64,000 nucleotides of DNA from Gymnothorax reevesii (GCA_029721435.1 CM056583.1:70550120-70614119); one strand, 5' to 3'. Numbered from the stretch's first letter, positions 44,779 through 56,225 are shown. The notes: generated from the letters alone by a model not told the origin. Numbers and translations are program-made.

Positions 44779-46010
44779 ATGGATAAACTTTGCCAGCAGT
44801 GTGCCTCCCCTATGGTCTGCCTGGGCTTATGTCACCATGAGGAGGCAGGTTTCCTGTGCTGCCTACGCAGCGCTCCCTCAGGAGGAGTTTGAGCGACGGC
44901 AGCAGTTTGTATGGGCTGTACGCACCCTCCGGGCTGGCTCGGGGCCAGTTCGAGAGCCGGTGGCAACGGTCCACTCTAAACTTTGGGACGAGTACGATTA
45001 GGAGGATGATCATCGTGTGTATGAGGAGGACCTGATGACCCTCTTCAAAGACGATGAGCCGCCCCCTGAGCACTGCTATCCATTGGACGACCTCCCTTGA
45101 TTATTCCAGTCAGTGGCGAAGCGGATGGATATGCCCCTACCACTGCAGCCATCCAGTACTCAAGCCGACGACTTCATGATGGGTCTGCTAGCCCAACCGG
45201 AGTCAAGAATGCGCCCCAAGGTGGTATGTCCTAAGATGGTGCCCATCTTTGGTTATGCCCTGCGTGACTGGAGGAATCTGATGGCTGCCAAGTCCCCGGC
45301 AATGTCTTTTGCGCCTTACTCGACCATGGAAGATTGGAAGTGGGATGTGGACGTTCCAGCCATTGGAAACACAGTAAGATGGTGCCTTCTTCCAATGGCT
45401 TCCATGTGGCGAGGCGGTCGGCCACTGCTCCTATCCGAGAGGGACAGGATGACGGCGAGCCTTTTCGACCAATGTTATGCTAGCGCAGCTCAGATAGTAG
45501 CGCTAGCTAACAACGTGGCCTTTCTTACTGGCTCAGTGGATCAGCTGACCCACCAGAAAGTGGAGCTGTCTCCAGAGGAGATTCTAGAGATGCAGACAAC
45601 GGAGATGGCCATGCTACACATGTCTCAAGTGTTCGCTGTTGATGGGGGGCAAAGTATGGGCGCTGAGCAGGTCGGGCACGGTCACCTCTGGCTGGGGCTG
45701 TCTTCACTAAAGGAGAAGGAGAAGCGGGCACTGATCAATGCGCCCATCACCACCAGCTCACTCTTCGGTACAGATATTCAGGTGATGGTGGACCGATTAG
45801 AGGCAGCACAAAAAGCATTGGAGCGTCTTGGGTTGCACCCATGCCCTTAACAGTAGCCCTGCAGGCACCGGTTTTCCCAACCACCGCCATGTCGCCACCG
45901 TCGCAGGTCATCTGATGACCGGTCATCCCTGGGTTCAAACCAGCCAGATCCGGAGCCGCGACATCCACAGCAGCAGCCTTAGCAGTCTCACCAGGGCCGC
46001 ACCTGGGGTG
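44779..46010 (+). pseudogene. DIRS1-like retrotransposon gag relic
   Basis: The relic starts MDKLCQQCASPMVCLG at 44779, with a cysteine-rich start typical of DIRS gag. A frameshift near 44850 follows. One frame then carries the rest: TLRAGSGPVREP, a TAG (44999), an acidic stretch (EDDHRVYEEDLMTLFKDDE), a TGA (45098), and the open 245-codon core 45113-45850. The core contains GHLWLGLSSLKEKEKRALIN then APITTSSLFG and VMVDRLEAAQKALE, the best-kept DIRS gag signature (HLWLNLS--K-KDK---L-AP---S-LFG--V). Two stops (45848, 45854) precede an Arg/Ser- then Gln/Pro-rich tail (RHRRRSSDDRSS; HPQQQP), as expected for a nucleic-acid-binding C-terminus. RT, RNase H, tyrosine recombinase and inverted LTRs are not visible. 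Confidence 0.8.
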
Positions 46011-46693
46011 CGTGTCCGGTCGTTCGACATTTGGGAAGTTTTATAATGAAAAACGTTACCAGTATGATGCCTCTGGGTTGTCTTGTTGTATTGCACACAC
46101 TGATACGCTGGCTGTTTCAGGTGTTGGCACACAAGGTAATGTGTAATCCCCTTCGGTGGAGGGGTTTAGCGAGAGAGACACGGTGCGTGAGGCTCGTGTA
46201 TTCTCTTCGTATCCTCTAAACTCAGATCCTCGAATTGGGGATTCGCCGGCAAATAGCTTTTTTATATGGCACTGGCTAGCTAACCGCTGGCAGGGGTTGC
46301 GTTCTCCAACCCACGGGGGTAGCACACGTTCAAACTGCGGGTTTAAACCAAAACTTAAAACCCTTCCATCATTCTGTGTTGGCTCAACTCAAAAGGAATC
46401 TTTTTTCCTGGTTCGGAACCAGTGAGAAAATGGTTACGAACTAAGGCAGATAGCCAGCATGATTCTAACGCTACTAGCTGGGCCGAACTAAAAGGGAAGC
46501 ATAGTCTAATTCTTTGTATTTAAAGATGCAATATTTATCTGCCAATCTCTGCCCTATGTTCCTCCTACATTTGAAAATTTAAACGCGATTTAAAGTTGAA
46601 CTTCCTCTCTGATGCTGACATCATTGTAATGTAGGGTTCTGTGTGGGTTGCATGCTAGTTAGTGATGTATATATCCCTTTGACTTGAAGAGAC
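46011..46693. other. Non-coding tail of the DIRS-like region
   Basis: GC content stays above the surroundings to about 46340, with short frames on both strands (62-89 codons). None resembles reverse transcriptase or a tyrosine recombinase. It could be the deleted or rearranged 3' part of the DIRS element, but I cannot show that. Confidence 0.4.
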
Positions 46694-46838
46694 TGTAGCA
46701 GGCCTGAATATACCCCTGGCCAGAATATACTCGGGTATATATCGGCCTAGGCCAGATTATATCCGGGGTATATTCTGCCCGAGGCCAAAATATACCCCCC
46801 CAGACCAGATTATACCCCTGTAGAATCTGGTTGATTTA

Positions 46839-47982
46839 GCTCAATCCAGAGCCAGCAGTAAAACTAGGATGGTCCTGCAGCCTGCCTGTGGGGGTAGCCT
46901 CTCTGGCTTTTCTCAGCGGGGGGCCAGAGCCACTCCTGTAAAAGACAAATCACTGTCCCCACTGAAGTTAAAGTCCAGTTACATTAATCTGTTTAAAATA
47001 CTCTAAATCTCTGGGATATTCATAATATTTTTATGTTCAATATCCTGTGAACAAATCACTTACATACTTATAACCCAATTAAACTATATAATACTCCATT
47101 TTCAGGCTTTTCCATGACAACTGCATTATATTGGTACATATTCCTATCATGTTTGGTCTTGTTATTCTCAGGGGAATCCAAGGAGTTGAATGGAGCATGT
47201 TTCATTTCCCTTGAAATTATGGTTCATCCTCTTTGGGAAACTCCTGAAAATTGGTTGGATTTTACGCGGGCAATTACCCTAGTCTCCTCTCCCTGCTAGG
47301 AAGTTTATTACACCCCCAAATGGGGGCAAAACTCAGATTTGGCCCTCCCTTCCTTCGCCTTTATTCTTAAAAGACCCTTGGGTGTACATAAACCTGGGTT
47401 CGTGATAGGTTTATGCTCAGTGCTACTTTGTTTATGCCTAGATGCTGCTATCATGGTAATTTCTTCCATCCTTTAGAACTATCACCGAACTAAGATCCGG
47501 CAGCAACGTTATTACCCTGGGGATGTTGGCTGAATAACAATGGCTTTCGCAGACAAGTCTGATGGAGTAGCAGTCCCGAGATTCATGCATACTGTCCCCA
47601 AACTATAAATTCTAATTCTAATTTGGAGTCAGATATTTAATGAGGATATAACTAAATTTGGTATTTTAAATGTATTATGGAGTCAGATTGATTGTAACCA
47701 TTGTGTTTTTTATGCCTTGTCTTTGGAGGAAGAAAAATATGCATTTTATTAAGATTCACACCAGCCAGGAAGTTGCTTGAATTAACGTCAGCCAAGACGA
47801 ACACGTGAAACCTTCAGCCCTCTGCAATGTTTGTCCTTGGTATTGTTTTGTGGGCTTCTACACCCTGGTACAGTGCAATAAGAATACAATAAGGACACTA
47901 TTTACACATCATTCTATGTAATGCCTGTATGTTTCACCTCTTTGCACAAAAGCCAAATCAGGCTATTTATTTGTTACCTTAT
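46839..47982. other. Interior of the long-inverted-repeat structure, no gene
   Basis: There are C-rich and G-rich patches at 46892-46925 (GGGGGTAGCC...GCGGGGGGCC) and an ACACCCCCAAATGGGGGCAA hairpin near 47311. No coding frame over 61 codons is present. Confidence 0.45.
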
Positions 47983-48911
47983 TTAACCCTCATCAGTAAA
48001 ACCTAAAACTTACATTGGCGTAAAAAATGTGTCATAACTGACTCAAATTTTTTAAAATTCACAAAAAGTCTAATACTGCTCCTATTTTAAGGATCAATAG
48101 CTCATTTGAAGGGACAAACTCTCTACTTTTATGTATGCTTAAAATAAATGGGATTAAAACCTTTCATTTCTCTGTATATGTAGAAAAGTGTGAAACTGAA
48201 AATTTATTTTCCTTAATTACTCAAACATTGAAATGACAATCTTGTTGACACTTTATTTTATGCTTGGTACACTAATAATGAAAGTATATACCCAATATAA
48301 AAGTAGTATAACAAGCAGTTTCTTTTTTTTATGAATTTTTAAGTAACGTAAAGTAACGATTTTGACTGATTTTGGCATCGCATAACAGTCAAACCATTGT
48401 ACTAAAATTACCATTTATATAAGGTAAACAAAAGGTTTATATTTAAACAATCATTTCAATAACTCAGCTTAAACGAAATGAGGTCATAAGCAAGATATTA
48501 TTCACTGAATATGAATCAATAGTAACTGATTGACACAAATAGCTTTATAATTGCAAGCACAGTTTAACACATTATTACTATTATTTTGGGTTGTATCTCT
48601 TGTTCTTTTACTTGCCATGGTTCACTTCTTTACATTCCTGCAAAATAAAACCAAAATAAGCAAACAAAATCAGAATTTCAGCATGAAATAAGTGACAACA
48701 TTCGCTCAGTACTGACCTGGTTGACAATGTTATTAATGCATAAAAACCGCTAAAGTGATCCTAAAAAAATGTTACACCCCTTTAAACAACAAAATTTGTT
48801 TTACAAAAAAAAAAAGATAATAATTTGGGATCAATAGATTGAGATTTGTAAAAAAAATGTTTTTTCATACTCCGGGTCATTTCTGACCCGCGCTTTACTG
48901 ATTAGGGTTAA
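47983..48911. mobile_element. piggyBac-type miniature element, TTAA target
   Basis: The left end is TTAACCCTCATCAGTAAAAC. The right end is GCGCTTTACTGATTAGGGTTAA, whose reverse complement is the left end with one or two changes. TTAA is present at both borders, the invariant piggyBac target. An internal GGGTCATTTCTGACCC palindrome lies at 48874-48889. The 0.93-kb interior is AT-rich without transposase homology, so it would have depended on an enzyme made elsewhere. Confidence 0.85.
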
Positions 48912-50039
48912 GGCTTTATAATTCATTATTTATAATGGCGGTATAATGGTGGTGCCAATAACAATCAGCTTACCAACAGTATATTTTACTGCTGCCCAGA
49001 CAGCCTTAATATCAAATACTTTAATTTCACGCATCAATGTATGTTATCCTGTTGTCTAGATATACCAGTCAGTTTGTGGTAGCTAAAGACATTTAATATT
49101 TTTCCTTAAGAAAGAAACTGGCTGGAACAAAGCGGAAATGGCAGAATAGCTTCGCCATCTTGTGTAAATGTCCAATGAGGCACATGGAAACAGTAGGCTA
49201 AACATGGGTGTCGACAAATTAGAGACTTGTTTTCCGTGGTTTTTTTATCCTTTCATACCTAAAATGGACTCGAATAAGGAAATGTAATCAAACAATAATA
49301 TTTATTAAAAAAATTTTTTTTTGAAAATCCAGTATATTCAATGCTTATATAATCCGAAGACATTACAGAAAAATCGGAACTTCAGCTTTTGTCCCGTATG
49401 AGTTAGTTTTCGTTGTATACGAGCTTGGTTTAGGCCAGTTATACTGCATTTTCCATTGAACGTCTGCCCCGATACACATACACAAGATGGTGGTGGCGTG
49501 CTGCCGCGGAAAAGACGGGATTGTCCACTCTAGTTTTCTTATATCACTGTGTTCTCTCCTATGCTTCTCCCTTCTTTAAAAAACTTTCAGTCTCTGGGAA
49601 CAAGCCGGGAGGCGGGACTTCCGTTAAATGCTCAAGATTGCTTGAAATGTGTAGTATTTTATTGTTTTTAGCGAAAAATAACCGCGTTTCTGGAGTTCTG
49701 AGGATACGAGTGCACAAAGCAGACTTGGATTATACTGAACGATGTGTTCGACGATGGTTTGAAAGTTTGTCAAAAGACGTTTTGTAGAGTTTTGCCGTTG
49801 CTATTGGGTGACCCCATTTGCTTCCAGAAAAAAAAGGAATTAGGATAATTTTTCAAAACTCTCCTGTGGCCATAAAATTACACCAGGTGAAAAACAACTG
49901 TTCAAGATATCTAATGCTGAGTAATTGATATAGTTTTTAGGTAGACTATCACTTTAAACAGTGTTATTATATATGTTAGGCAGTCAGTTAATGTTGCCTA
50001 TGCTCATAAACTCCCATAATAAATTACCGGAGAGGACTT
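48912..50039. other. No gene recognised
   Basis: An 88-codon forward frame at 49521-49787 has no recognisable motif. A local GC-rich patch with CpGs (49468-49520) stands out mildly. Confidence 0.4.
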
Positions 50040-50138
50040 GATTTGTAACTCAACGATATTAACGATAAAGCCAAACATGGAACGATAGACATTTTTCTAC
50101 CATGGCACGATGTATATCGTCATATCCCACAGCCCTAC
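50040..50138 (-). mobile_element. hAT-like miniature element, one end only
   Basis: ACGATATTAACGATAAAGCC, CATGGAACGATAG, then ACGATGTATATCGTCATATC lead to CCCACAGCCCT at about 50138. Read in reverse this gives AGGGCTGTGGGATATGACGA, a familiar end of fish hAT-type miniature elements (CAGGGCTGGGCGATATGACG). The opposite end is not identified. Confidence 0.6.
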
Positions 50139-50693
50139 AACCATCTGTCAGTGTTACACAGTGTGTCACTTGCAACTTACCAAGTCTTTTTGTCTACTTG
50201 AAAATGTATTACTACATGTAAACTCCTCGACTAGTCTTAGGAATACCTTAGCAAAGTGTGAGTTGACCCTTAAATTGTACTTCAACATAGCATATTCAGC
50301 ACAAGTGAAGCAACTCTAGCCATTTAAAATTTGCGATCTTTTGACTACCATCAATTGACGTTATAGTAATAGTAAAGGTTTACAAAATACCTTGCACTGG
50401 AACATAATCCAGACAACTAATTTTGAGTCAGGGGGTATTCTCTGGCCTGGGGGGGTATAATCTGGCCTGGGGGGTAAATTTTGGCTTAGACCAGAATATG
50501 CCCCGATGTATATTCTGGTATACGCCGGAATATACCCCAGGGTATATTTTGGTTTAAGCTGAAATATAACTGGGTATATTCTGGCCTGCTACACTGGCTT
50601 CGCTATCATGGCCAAAGTTTAGATTTTAGCCAAGATCCTGTGGTAGAAGATGGATTTAGTTTTGTTTTTAGTCATTTTTTGCATAAAATGGTC

Positions 50694-50895
50694 TTAAACT
50701 CATTCTCTATAACAAGCCGCTGCCAACGGCAATGAGAATTCTACCATATGCCACAATAAGCCAGTGCCAGCAGCGTGGATGACCATTCGCAGTCCAAAGA
50801 AAACACGAAATCAGTTGACAATCTCGGGGATGGGCCACCTATGCTGTACAAGTGCGGCAATTTTATATAAAAGTATTCCGTAGGGAATGAGTTAA
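50694..50895. mobile_element. TTAA-flanked 202-bp miniature element, ACTCATTC ends
   Basis: TTAAACTCATTC at 50694 faces GGGAATGAGTTAA ending at 50895. TTAA at both borders and CTCATTCNC inverted ends are typical of a fish piggyBac-type miniature family. The interior includes AAGCCGCTGCCAACGGC and CAGTGCCAGCAGCG. Confidence 0.8.
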
Positions 50896-51621
50896 ACTCA
50901 TTTTAGGATTTATTGAAAGGACGCCCTGCGCTTATAAACCAGCTTTTTGGAGTACAGAATACATGGAGAAAATTGGGAATTGGAGCAGTTTGGGCTTGAC
51001 TTATAAATCCATGGCTTATTAAGGGCCAGTATCAGTAATTACTAGATCACAGTGATATCCAGACTTTTCCTACTACTTAAGGACCTGGCAGATAAAAGCA
51101 GTCATCAGTGAAGTGTTTGGAGCAGATCACCGATCCCGATCCACGCTCTGTGAAATCCACTCACAAAATCCATCCATGTCTTTCAAATTGTGGGGTTTAT
51201 TTAAGAAATTTATGGACCACGATGCCTCTGCTTGCATCGGTCTTATTGCTGCAGCCATAAACACGGCAGAAACATTTGGCATTTTCCCAAGGGAGTAATC
51301 CACAATTACGAATCACTGAGTCCAATGACATTGACAATGTGTTCTCTGTCGCTGGCTAGATACCACCCATGACATCATCGCCAAAGATATATTCTTTCAG
51401 AGATGATCATGGTTTGTTGTGATTAAAATGTGAATAAACTTGGAATGGCTGTAAACAATTTGAAAAGACCAGTGCACAAAGAATGTATTTATATTAAAGA
51501 TTCCGTGGTCCAAATCTTATTTTTGAAGGAACAAGCACTTTAAAATTGGTCCGACAGTAAAATGAATTGAGCGGTTCAAAAAGCTGGTCTGAAATGGGCT
51601 CCAGTCATCAAATGCCCAGCT
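50896..51621. other. No gene recognised
   Basis: A 61-codon forward frame at 51113-51298 has no known motif. Confidence 0.45.
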
Positions 51622-52107
51622 TAAGGCTGGGTTTCCATTGAAGGTCACTTTTCATGTGTCATGGTTCACTTTTCAAGATTCACCTGTGAACTGAGGAATG
51701 AAAAAGTCATTTTCAATATGCAGGGCTCCATTGGCATTCACTTTTCACCTTTCGCCTTTACGGGTCACACGAAAATCAAAGAACAAACATGCTTATTTTT
51801 TTGCAAATGAACAGGGGAAGGGCCAACAGGTGAACTAGACAAGTCCAGTCACTGCAAGCACATGTGTGTTTCCTGATCTGTACGCTTGCCTTCAAAAAGC
51901 TATTTATCATGGTAATCTCGTTTCCACAAGAAGTCGCCTTAAAATTGCAAGGTTTTGTCCTCGAAAGAATCCACGACCATCACCAGGAAAGTGAAAGTGA
52001 AAAATGAACTTAGTGTATCTGAGATTGGTGGAGACCATCATCAAAGGGAATCATGAAACGTGAATAGAGACATGTGGACAGTTAACTTCTATGGAAACCC
52101 AGCCTTA
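51622..52107. mobile_element. 486-bp miniature element, AGGCTGGGTTTCCAT ends
   Basis: TAAGGCTGGGTTTCCATTGA at 51622 is mirrored by CTATGGAAACCCAGCCTTA ending at 52107, inverted ends of about 20 bp with one mismatch. Both borders fit a TA target, pointing to a Tc1/mariner-type enzyme. Internally, GGTCACTTTTCATGTGTCAT and GTTCACTTTTCA form short direct repeats. It is non-coding. Confidence 0.82.
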
Positions 52108-52162
52108 GCGAACATTTTCCTGCTGCCTTAATTTTCATCTCAGCTACTGTCACCATATTCTT

Positions 52163-52289
52163 TTAACTCTTTTCCCCATAGACTCCCCCCTCCCTTTTCC
52201 CATATGACGAAAAATGGGTTGGCTAGGGGAAAAGGTCCTGTGATATACATAAAGGCATCATACATAATCATAATAGGGAAAAGAGTTAA
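52163..52289. mobile_element. TTAA-flanked 127-bp miniature element, CTCTTTTCCC ends
   Basis: TTAACTCTTTTCCC at 52163 is mirrored by GGGAAAAGAGTTAA ending at 52289. The inverted ends are perfect over 14 bp, with TTAA at each border, the piggyBac target. The interior is too short to code. Confidence 0.82.
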
Positions 52290-52632
52290 CTTCTTATCTG
52301 TCACCTGCATTTTCTCACATTTGGCTCGGATTGGCAGACCACATTTCAGCTGCTTCCTGCTCCCACATACCACGGTTCTAGTACACATGCAGGGTCTCAT
52401 TGGAAAGATAAAACACAGGTTTTCAATGCCACGCATCATAAAATGTTGTGTTTTTGGGACAAACAGCATAAATATCTTCATTGCACAGGTTCTTAGCTTT
52501 CGAACGAGACCAATTGGAATGGATGATACACGGTTTGACCATCACAACACAACTTTGATGATGAGGACTGACAAGTTTCATTGCACTCAAGTATGTGGTG
52601 TCTATATTAAGAAAATTATTTATTACATTTGA
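52204..52632 (+). other. 142-codon orphan reading frame
   Basis: This is among the longest open frames in the window not explained by a named element. It starts inside the miniature element at 52163-52289 and is overlapped on the opposite strand by frames of 113 and 79 codons, which argues for chance openness. The peptide has no repeats, signal peptide or motif that I know. I do not support it as a gene. Confidence 0.12.
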
Positions 52633-52706
52633 AGCACTGATTACTAAAACCCCACAAGTCAAGTCAAGTCAAGTGTGACTTATGGGGTTTTAGTAATAGA
52701 TGCTTC
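52631..52706. ncRNA. 76-nt stem-loop of pre-miRNA size
   Basis: GAAGCACTGATTACTAAAAC...CAAGTC and GACTTATGGGGTTTTAGTAA...GCTTC pair over 30 positions with 26 matches. The pairs include an uninterrupted 15-bp stretch (ATTACTAAAACCCCA), around a 16-base AAGTCAAGTC-type loop. Size and arm lengths fit a microRNA precursor, but a tiny palindromic transposon remnant is equally likely. I recognise no known miRNA seed. Confidence 0.3.
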
Positions 52707-54024
52707 ATTTATTATGACTGACATAGGGCAAAAAGGTGGGTAGAAATGAAATCCTGAGCTTCTAAGCCTTCAAATGGTATATCATTTGCCTGGATTGGTT
52801 GAGGATTTAAGTCATAGTTTACAAATGAAGGTTTCAAAATTTGTTTGAAAATTCCATAGGGCCCTAATTGGGGCCAAGTGATAGTTAACAGGTAAAATGG
52901 AAATCACCAAATCTGGACCTCCCATCAAAATCCAGCCCTGTTTTTTTTTCCCCTCAGGTAATTAAGTAGTTAACCGAACAATTTGTGTACCGGATTGACC
53001 ATGCAATCTTTTCGCCTGAAACCCTGGTAAAGCGAAGTTGAAAAGCCGAAAGTTCTCCGCCCTCCAGGGTCATTATTTGAATATCCCTGCTTTAAAACTC
53101 ACCCAAGTTGAAAATGTAGCTTGGTTGTAAAAAAATTTAATGGCACTGAGTGATATTACTGCTTTAGTTTTAAAGACCCACATCCTCTATTGTTGACAAA
53201 AGTGCAAAGGGTTCTTAAGTCATTATATTTTACATTTAAGGTTAATTGTGTTGGAACCACTATGTGTATTTGCATCAGATCAAAAAATAATCATTCCTGG
53301 GCAAAGCTGTGTATTAGGATTTTTTATGGGATAATTCAATAAAGTGGGACAATAACAACTTTTGTTTGTAAGCAATAACATCACCTTATAAGTCTCTATT
53401 TCTTTTTTTTTCTGCAAAAAAAGTTTTCTTTTTATGGCTTGGCTTTCTTTGGCACCTCCCCTTCTCCAGTTATCCTGCATGTTTGCCCAGGAGACAGATC
53501 TAATTGAACACACCTGAACAAATTATACTTGCTGCTAATATAAAAATATAAAATGGTTATGTTACATTGTGCTTGCCATCGGGTCTCTTCGTTTCACATG
53601 GTATTTTACTGCTGCTTGTAGTTTGAGAAGGCAGTGCTGCATTTATATTTATTTATTTACTAAGCATAAATGAGCAGTACTTGTTTTGGTTGTGTTGAAG
53701 GGCATAGGTGCTGAATATGCAGTAATCTACATCCACGCCAAAAAGTGAGGTCAATTTTGCTGCCTCTTGGTTTAAAATTTTCAGATTACAAGCTCCTTCG
53801 TATTTTCTCTGCATGTCATAGTGTAAAACATGGTTATTCAGCATATTCTTTGAAAATCCTTCTGGGAAAATGATTCACTACTGATAAGTACAATGATTCT
53901 GCAGAGTCCCTCATCCCCCACAGACTCACGGGCTTGAATCGAGCTGCAAGAGGGCTATGATGTGCCTGAAATAAAACTGTTTAACCTTTACCTCTTCCCT
54001 TCTCTGTGTGTGTTTGTATTGCAG
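52707..54024. other. No gene recognised
   Basis: This is non-coding DNA with a T-run at 53403-53411. The 54.0-kb side ends in the pyrimidine tract discussed in the next entry. Confidence 0.45.
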
Positions 54025-54139
54025 CGATAACAGACATAAATGTAGAGGTCCTCAAACCAATGGCTTGACTCAGTCTGGTTGTATTCGCACAACCATACTA
54101 CTTATGCTGGCGGCTGAGCTGAGCTCAGCCTGGTACTGA
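54025..54139 (+). other. Candidate host terminal exon (weak)
   Basis: A strong-looking 3' splice site lies just upstream: a CT/TG-rich tract (CCTCTTCCCTTCTCTGTGTG) and TTTGTATTGCAG ending at 54024. In the +1 phase the following frame is open for 37 codons to TGA 54137-54139. It reads DNRHKCRGPQTNGLTQSGCI, then a largely hydrophobic tail TTILLMLAAELSSAWY. A polar stretch followed by a hydrophobic C-terminus resembles the end of a GPI-anchored protein, though the Glu in the tail is atypical. Another phase gives ITDINVEVLKPMA then stop. A 37-codon opening is not rare by chance, and I cannot name the protein. Confidence 0.22.
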
Positions 54140-56034
54140 CGGAGGACTGCTGACAACAAGCATTCGATCACGTCCCAGAGAACCCCACTTGTTTATGCCC
54201 TGAATATTACAGTGGTGTGGGGCCCTCATGCATGTTGTATACACATCAGAGGAAGATGCAACCAAAAGTTTTGTGGGAGCTAACCTGGAATATGATAAAA
54301 ATGGTCAATAAGTGATCCATCTGTGCCAAACGGTTCAATGTTGAGTTTAGAAGAGGAAAATGTGACCATGTATAATCAACTATGGTTTGTCGTCCTCATT
54401 TTCCAAAATATCTATGTCCTCTGCATTGGTGTTTACTTCCGAACTCTCCTTTAAACAGTTTGACACATAGTACAGTTTTCTATATACATACATACATACC
54501 GGGTATGGAGTTAAATGAAAGTCTGATTTGCTAATCTCTGAACTCTGGCAAAGCATTGGTTCAAGCACTTTGAGTTTTGAATTAGTAATGTGGACTACAC
54601 CAGGGTAGAAATTGACCATATCAAATTGTCTTAGTCTGAAGATGTAGACTTTGCTTTCATATTCAATGTGGAACATAGTTACTGTTTTTGGCAGCTTGAG
54701 AACTGGTTAAATGAATTCATAAATTTATTCAGGTGAATGAAACATGTGACATGAGCTTAGACTGTTCCATAATTTGCTTTTTCTGGGCATGTTTCAGTGT
54801 ATGTGTAGCTGCCCAATGCGAACATGAAGATATTGAAGTAGCTCCTCTGAGCTAAAACTTTTTCTTTGGCAATTTGAGATGAAGCTTACAGCTTTCATCT
54901 AAAGATCACTGAGCATTGAGCTAACTGACTGGCGGGGTGTAATTTCTATTGCTAAATTCAGAACTCGTTGAACCATCAGGTGTTGGCACAGAGTCCCAAT
55001 TTTGCCCTAGCAACATGGGTGCCTTTAGCACGATATCACCATGTTTCCAGGACCAATAACCATCTGGACATGGTTTAAATGTTTTAAAAGTCTTCAACAG
55101 CCTTGGCACTGGAAAATTTGAGGACAAAATTTAAATCATGCAACCACTTGTGTATTGTAGCTCCACATGGTAGATACAATGCAATTGTCTTTGTTAACTG
55201 GTACTTTAATCTTATGAGACTTCCTAATTTTTCTCAAGTATAAAATATTAGATTATTTTAAGTCTCCATTTGCTGTAGAATTGAGATATATCATTGGCAA
55301 ACCTAGAAATTAGTCACTTACCTCGCTGACAAAAATTTTGTTACTGAGACAAAAGATAATTAAAATGTGTTAAATCTAAATACGAGTATAAAATGCTTGT
55401 TTTCCATTTTTTTTTTTTTTTTTGTTTTGCAGTTTAGACTGCTTATCAAATGGCAGAGCACAATATGCCAACCCTTGAGCTGCGGTAGTTTACGAGGGCC
55501 ATAATTTACTTTGAAGTTTTGTGGAAGTCAGCAAATTTTAAGCAATATAATATTTTTAATTCCCCAAAGGCCTGTTCCCTGAAGTTTATTTTCTTACTCA
55601 GTATTGTCGGATAGCTTTGGAAACAAATCTGTATTTCCTGGGGCAGAATTTGTGGGTGGGGGGGTGGTTTGTATAGACTCATAATTGGTCCTCCTTAAGG
55701 CTCGCAGATGGCAAGCTGTGTTGGGGCAAATCATAGGTTAGTGATGTTTATATATCAAGATGGTACGCATATCGTTTGCTTTTAGAATAATAATAGCATT
55801 TATCAATGATCCTGTGGATTTTGGTTCACAGATTGTGCAAAGCACGCTCCGGAGACTATTTCAAGAGACGGACAAACAGAATCAGCTGAAATGCATTGAT
55901 GATGTTTTGTACCAAAGATTCAGACTTTCAGCATTGGAAATCCACTATCGCTGGCAGCTTTTGGAGCAACACATTATTCATCCCACCTGTGGCAAAAGCA
56001 CCGAGTCCCACAGCCCGTATCTATAATATATTTA
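54140..56034. other. No gene recognised; one protein-like orphan frame
   Basis: A 98-codon reverse frame (54380-54676) and a 68-codon one (54921-55127) lack motifs. The forward frame 55760-56026 contains INDPVDFGSQIVQSTLRRLF then RFRLSALEIHYRWQLLEQHI, which reads like protein but matches nothing I know. A T-run lies at 55409-55423. Confidence 0.35.
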
Positions 56035-56225
56035 AGGTCGATGTCTGTCTGTCTGTGTGTATGTACACGTTTTTCTCCTACATTTCTCAACCGATTATCA
56101 CCAAATTTGGTGTGAATATCCACTTGGACACCAGGAAAGACTTGACTTCGCCCGATTTCTGAAAAACGGTCATGCGCAAAAAAAATGGCAGTTTCACTCC
56201 GGGTAGCGGGTAGCAGCTAGTACTG
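56035..56225 (+). repeat. (GTCT)n-headed short module related in style to the tandem-array elements
   Basis: TCGATGTCTGTCTGTCTGTG leads to ACATTTCTCAACCGATTATC and ACCAAATTTGGTGTGAATA, then ACTTCGCCCGATTTC and GGGTAGCGGGTAGC. The order, (GTCT)n then a 'CAACCGATT...AAATTTGG' block, parallels 43.3 kb ('CATCCGATT...ATATTTGGCAT'). Confidence 0.5.

Larger units (their letters stand above)
46694..50593. mobile_element. 3.9-kb structure with ~150-bp long inverted repeats
   Basis: TGTAGCAGGCC at 46694 and its inverse GGCCTGCTACA ending at 50593 are the outer ends. Inverted similarity continues for about 145-160 bp on each side through sub-repeats of GGCCAGAATATACC and GGGTATATTCTGG. Each arm is itself built of repeated GGCC-ATATACCCC words. 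The interior has no gene I recognise but hosts a TTAA-type miniature element (47983-48911) and a hAT-like end (50040-50138). No target duplication was found, so mobility is inferred from the ends alone. Confidence 0.7.

Noticed and set aside
52140..52662. Overlapping frames of 142, 113 and 79 codons on both strands
   Set aside because: Openness on both strands, a start inside a miniature element and absence of motifs point to chance.
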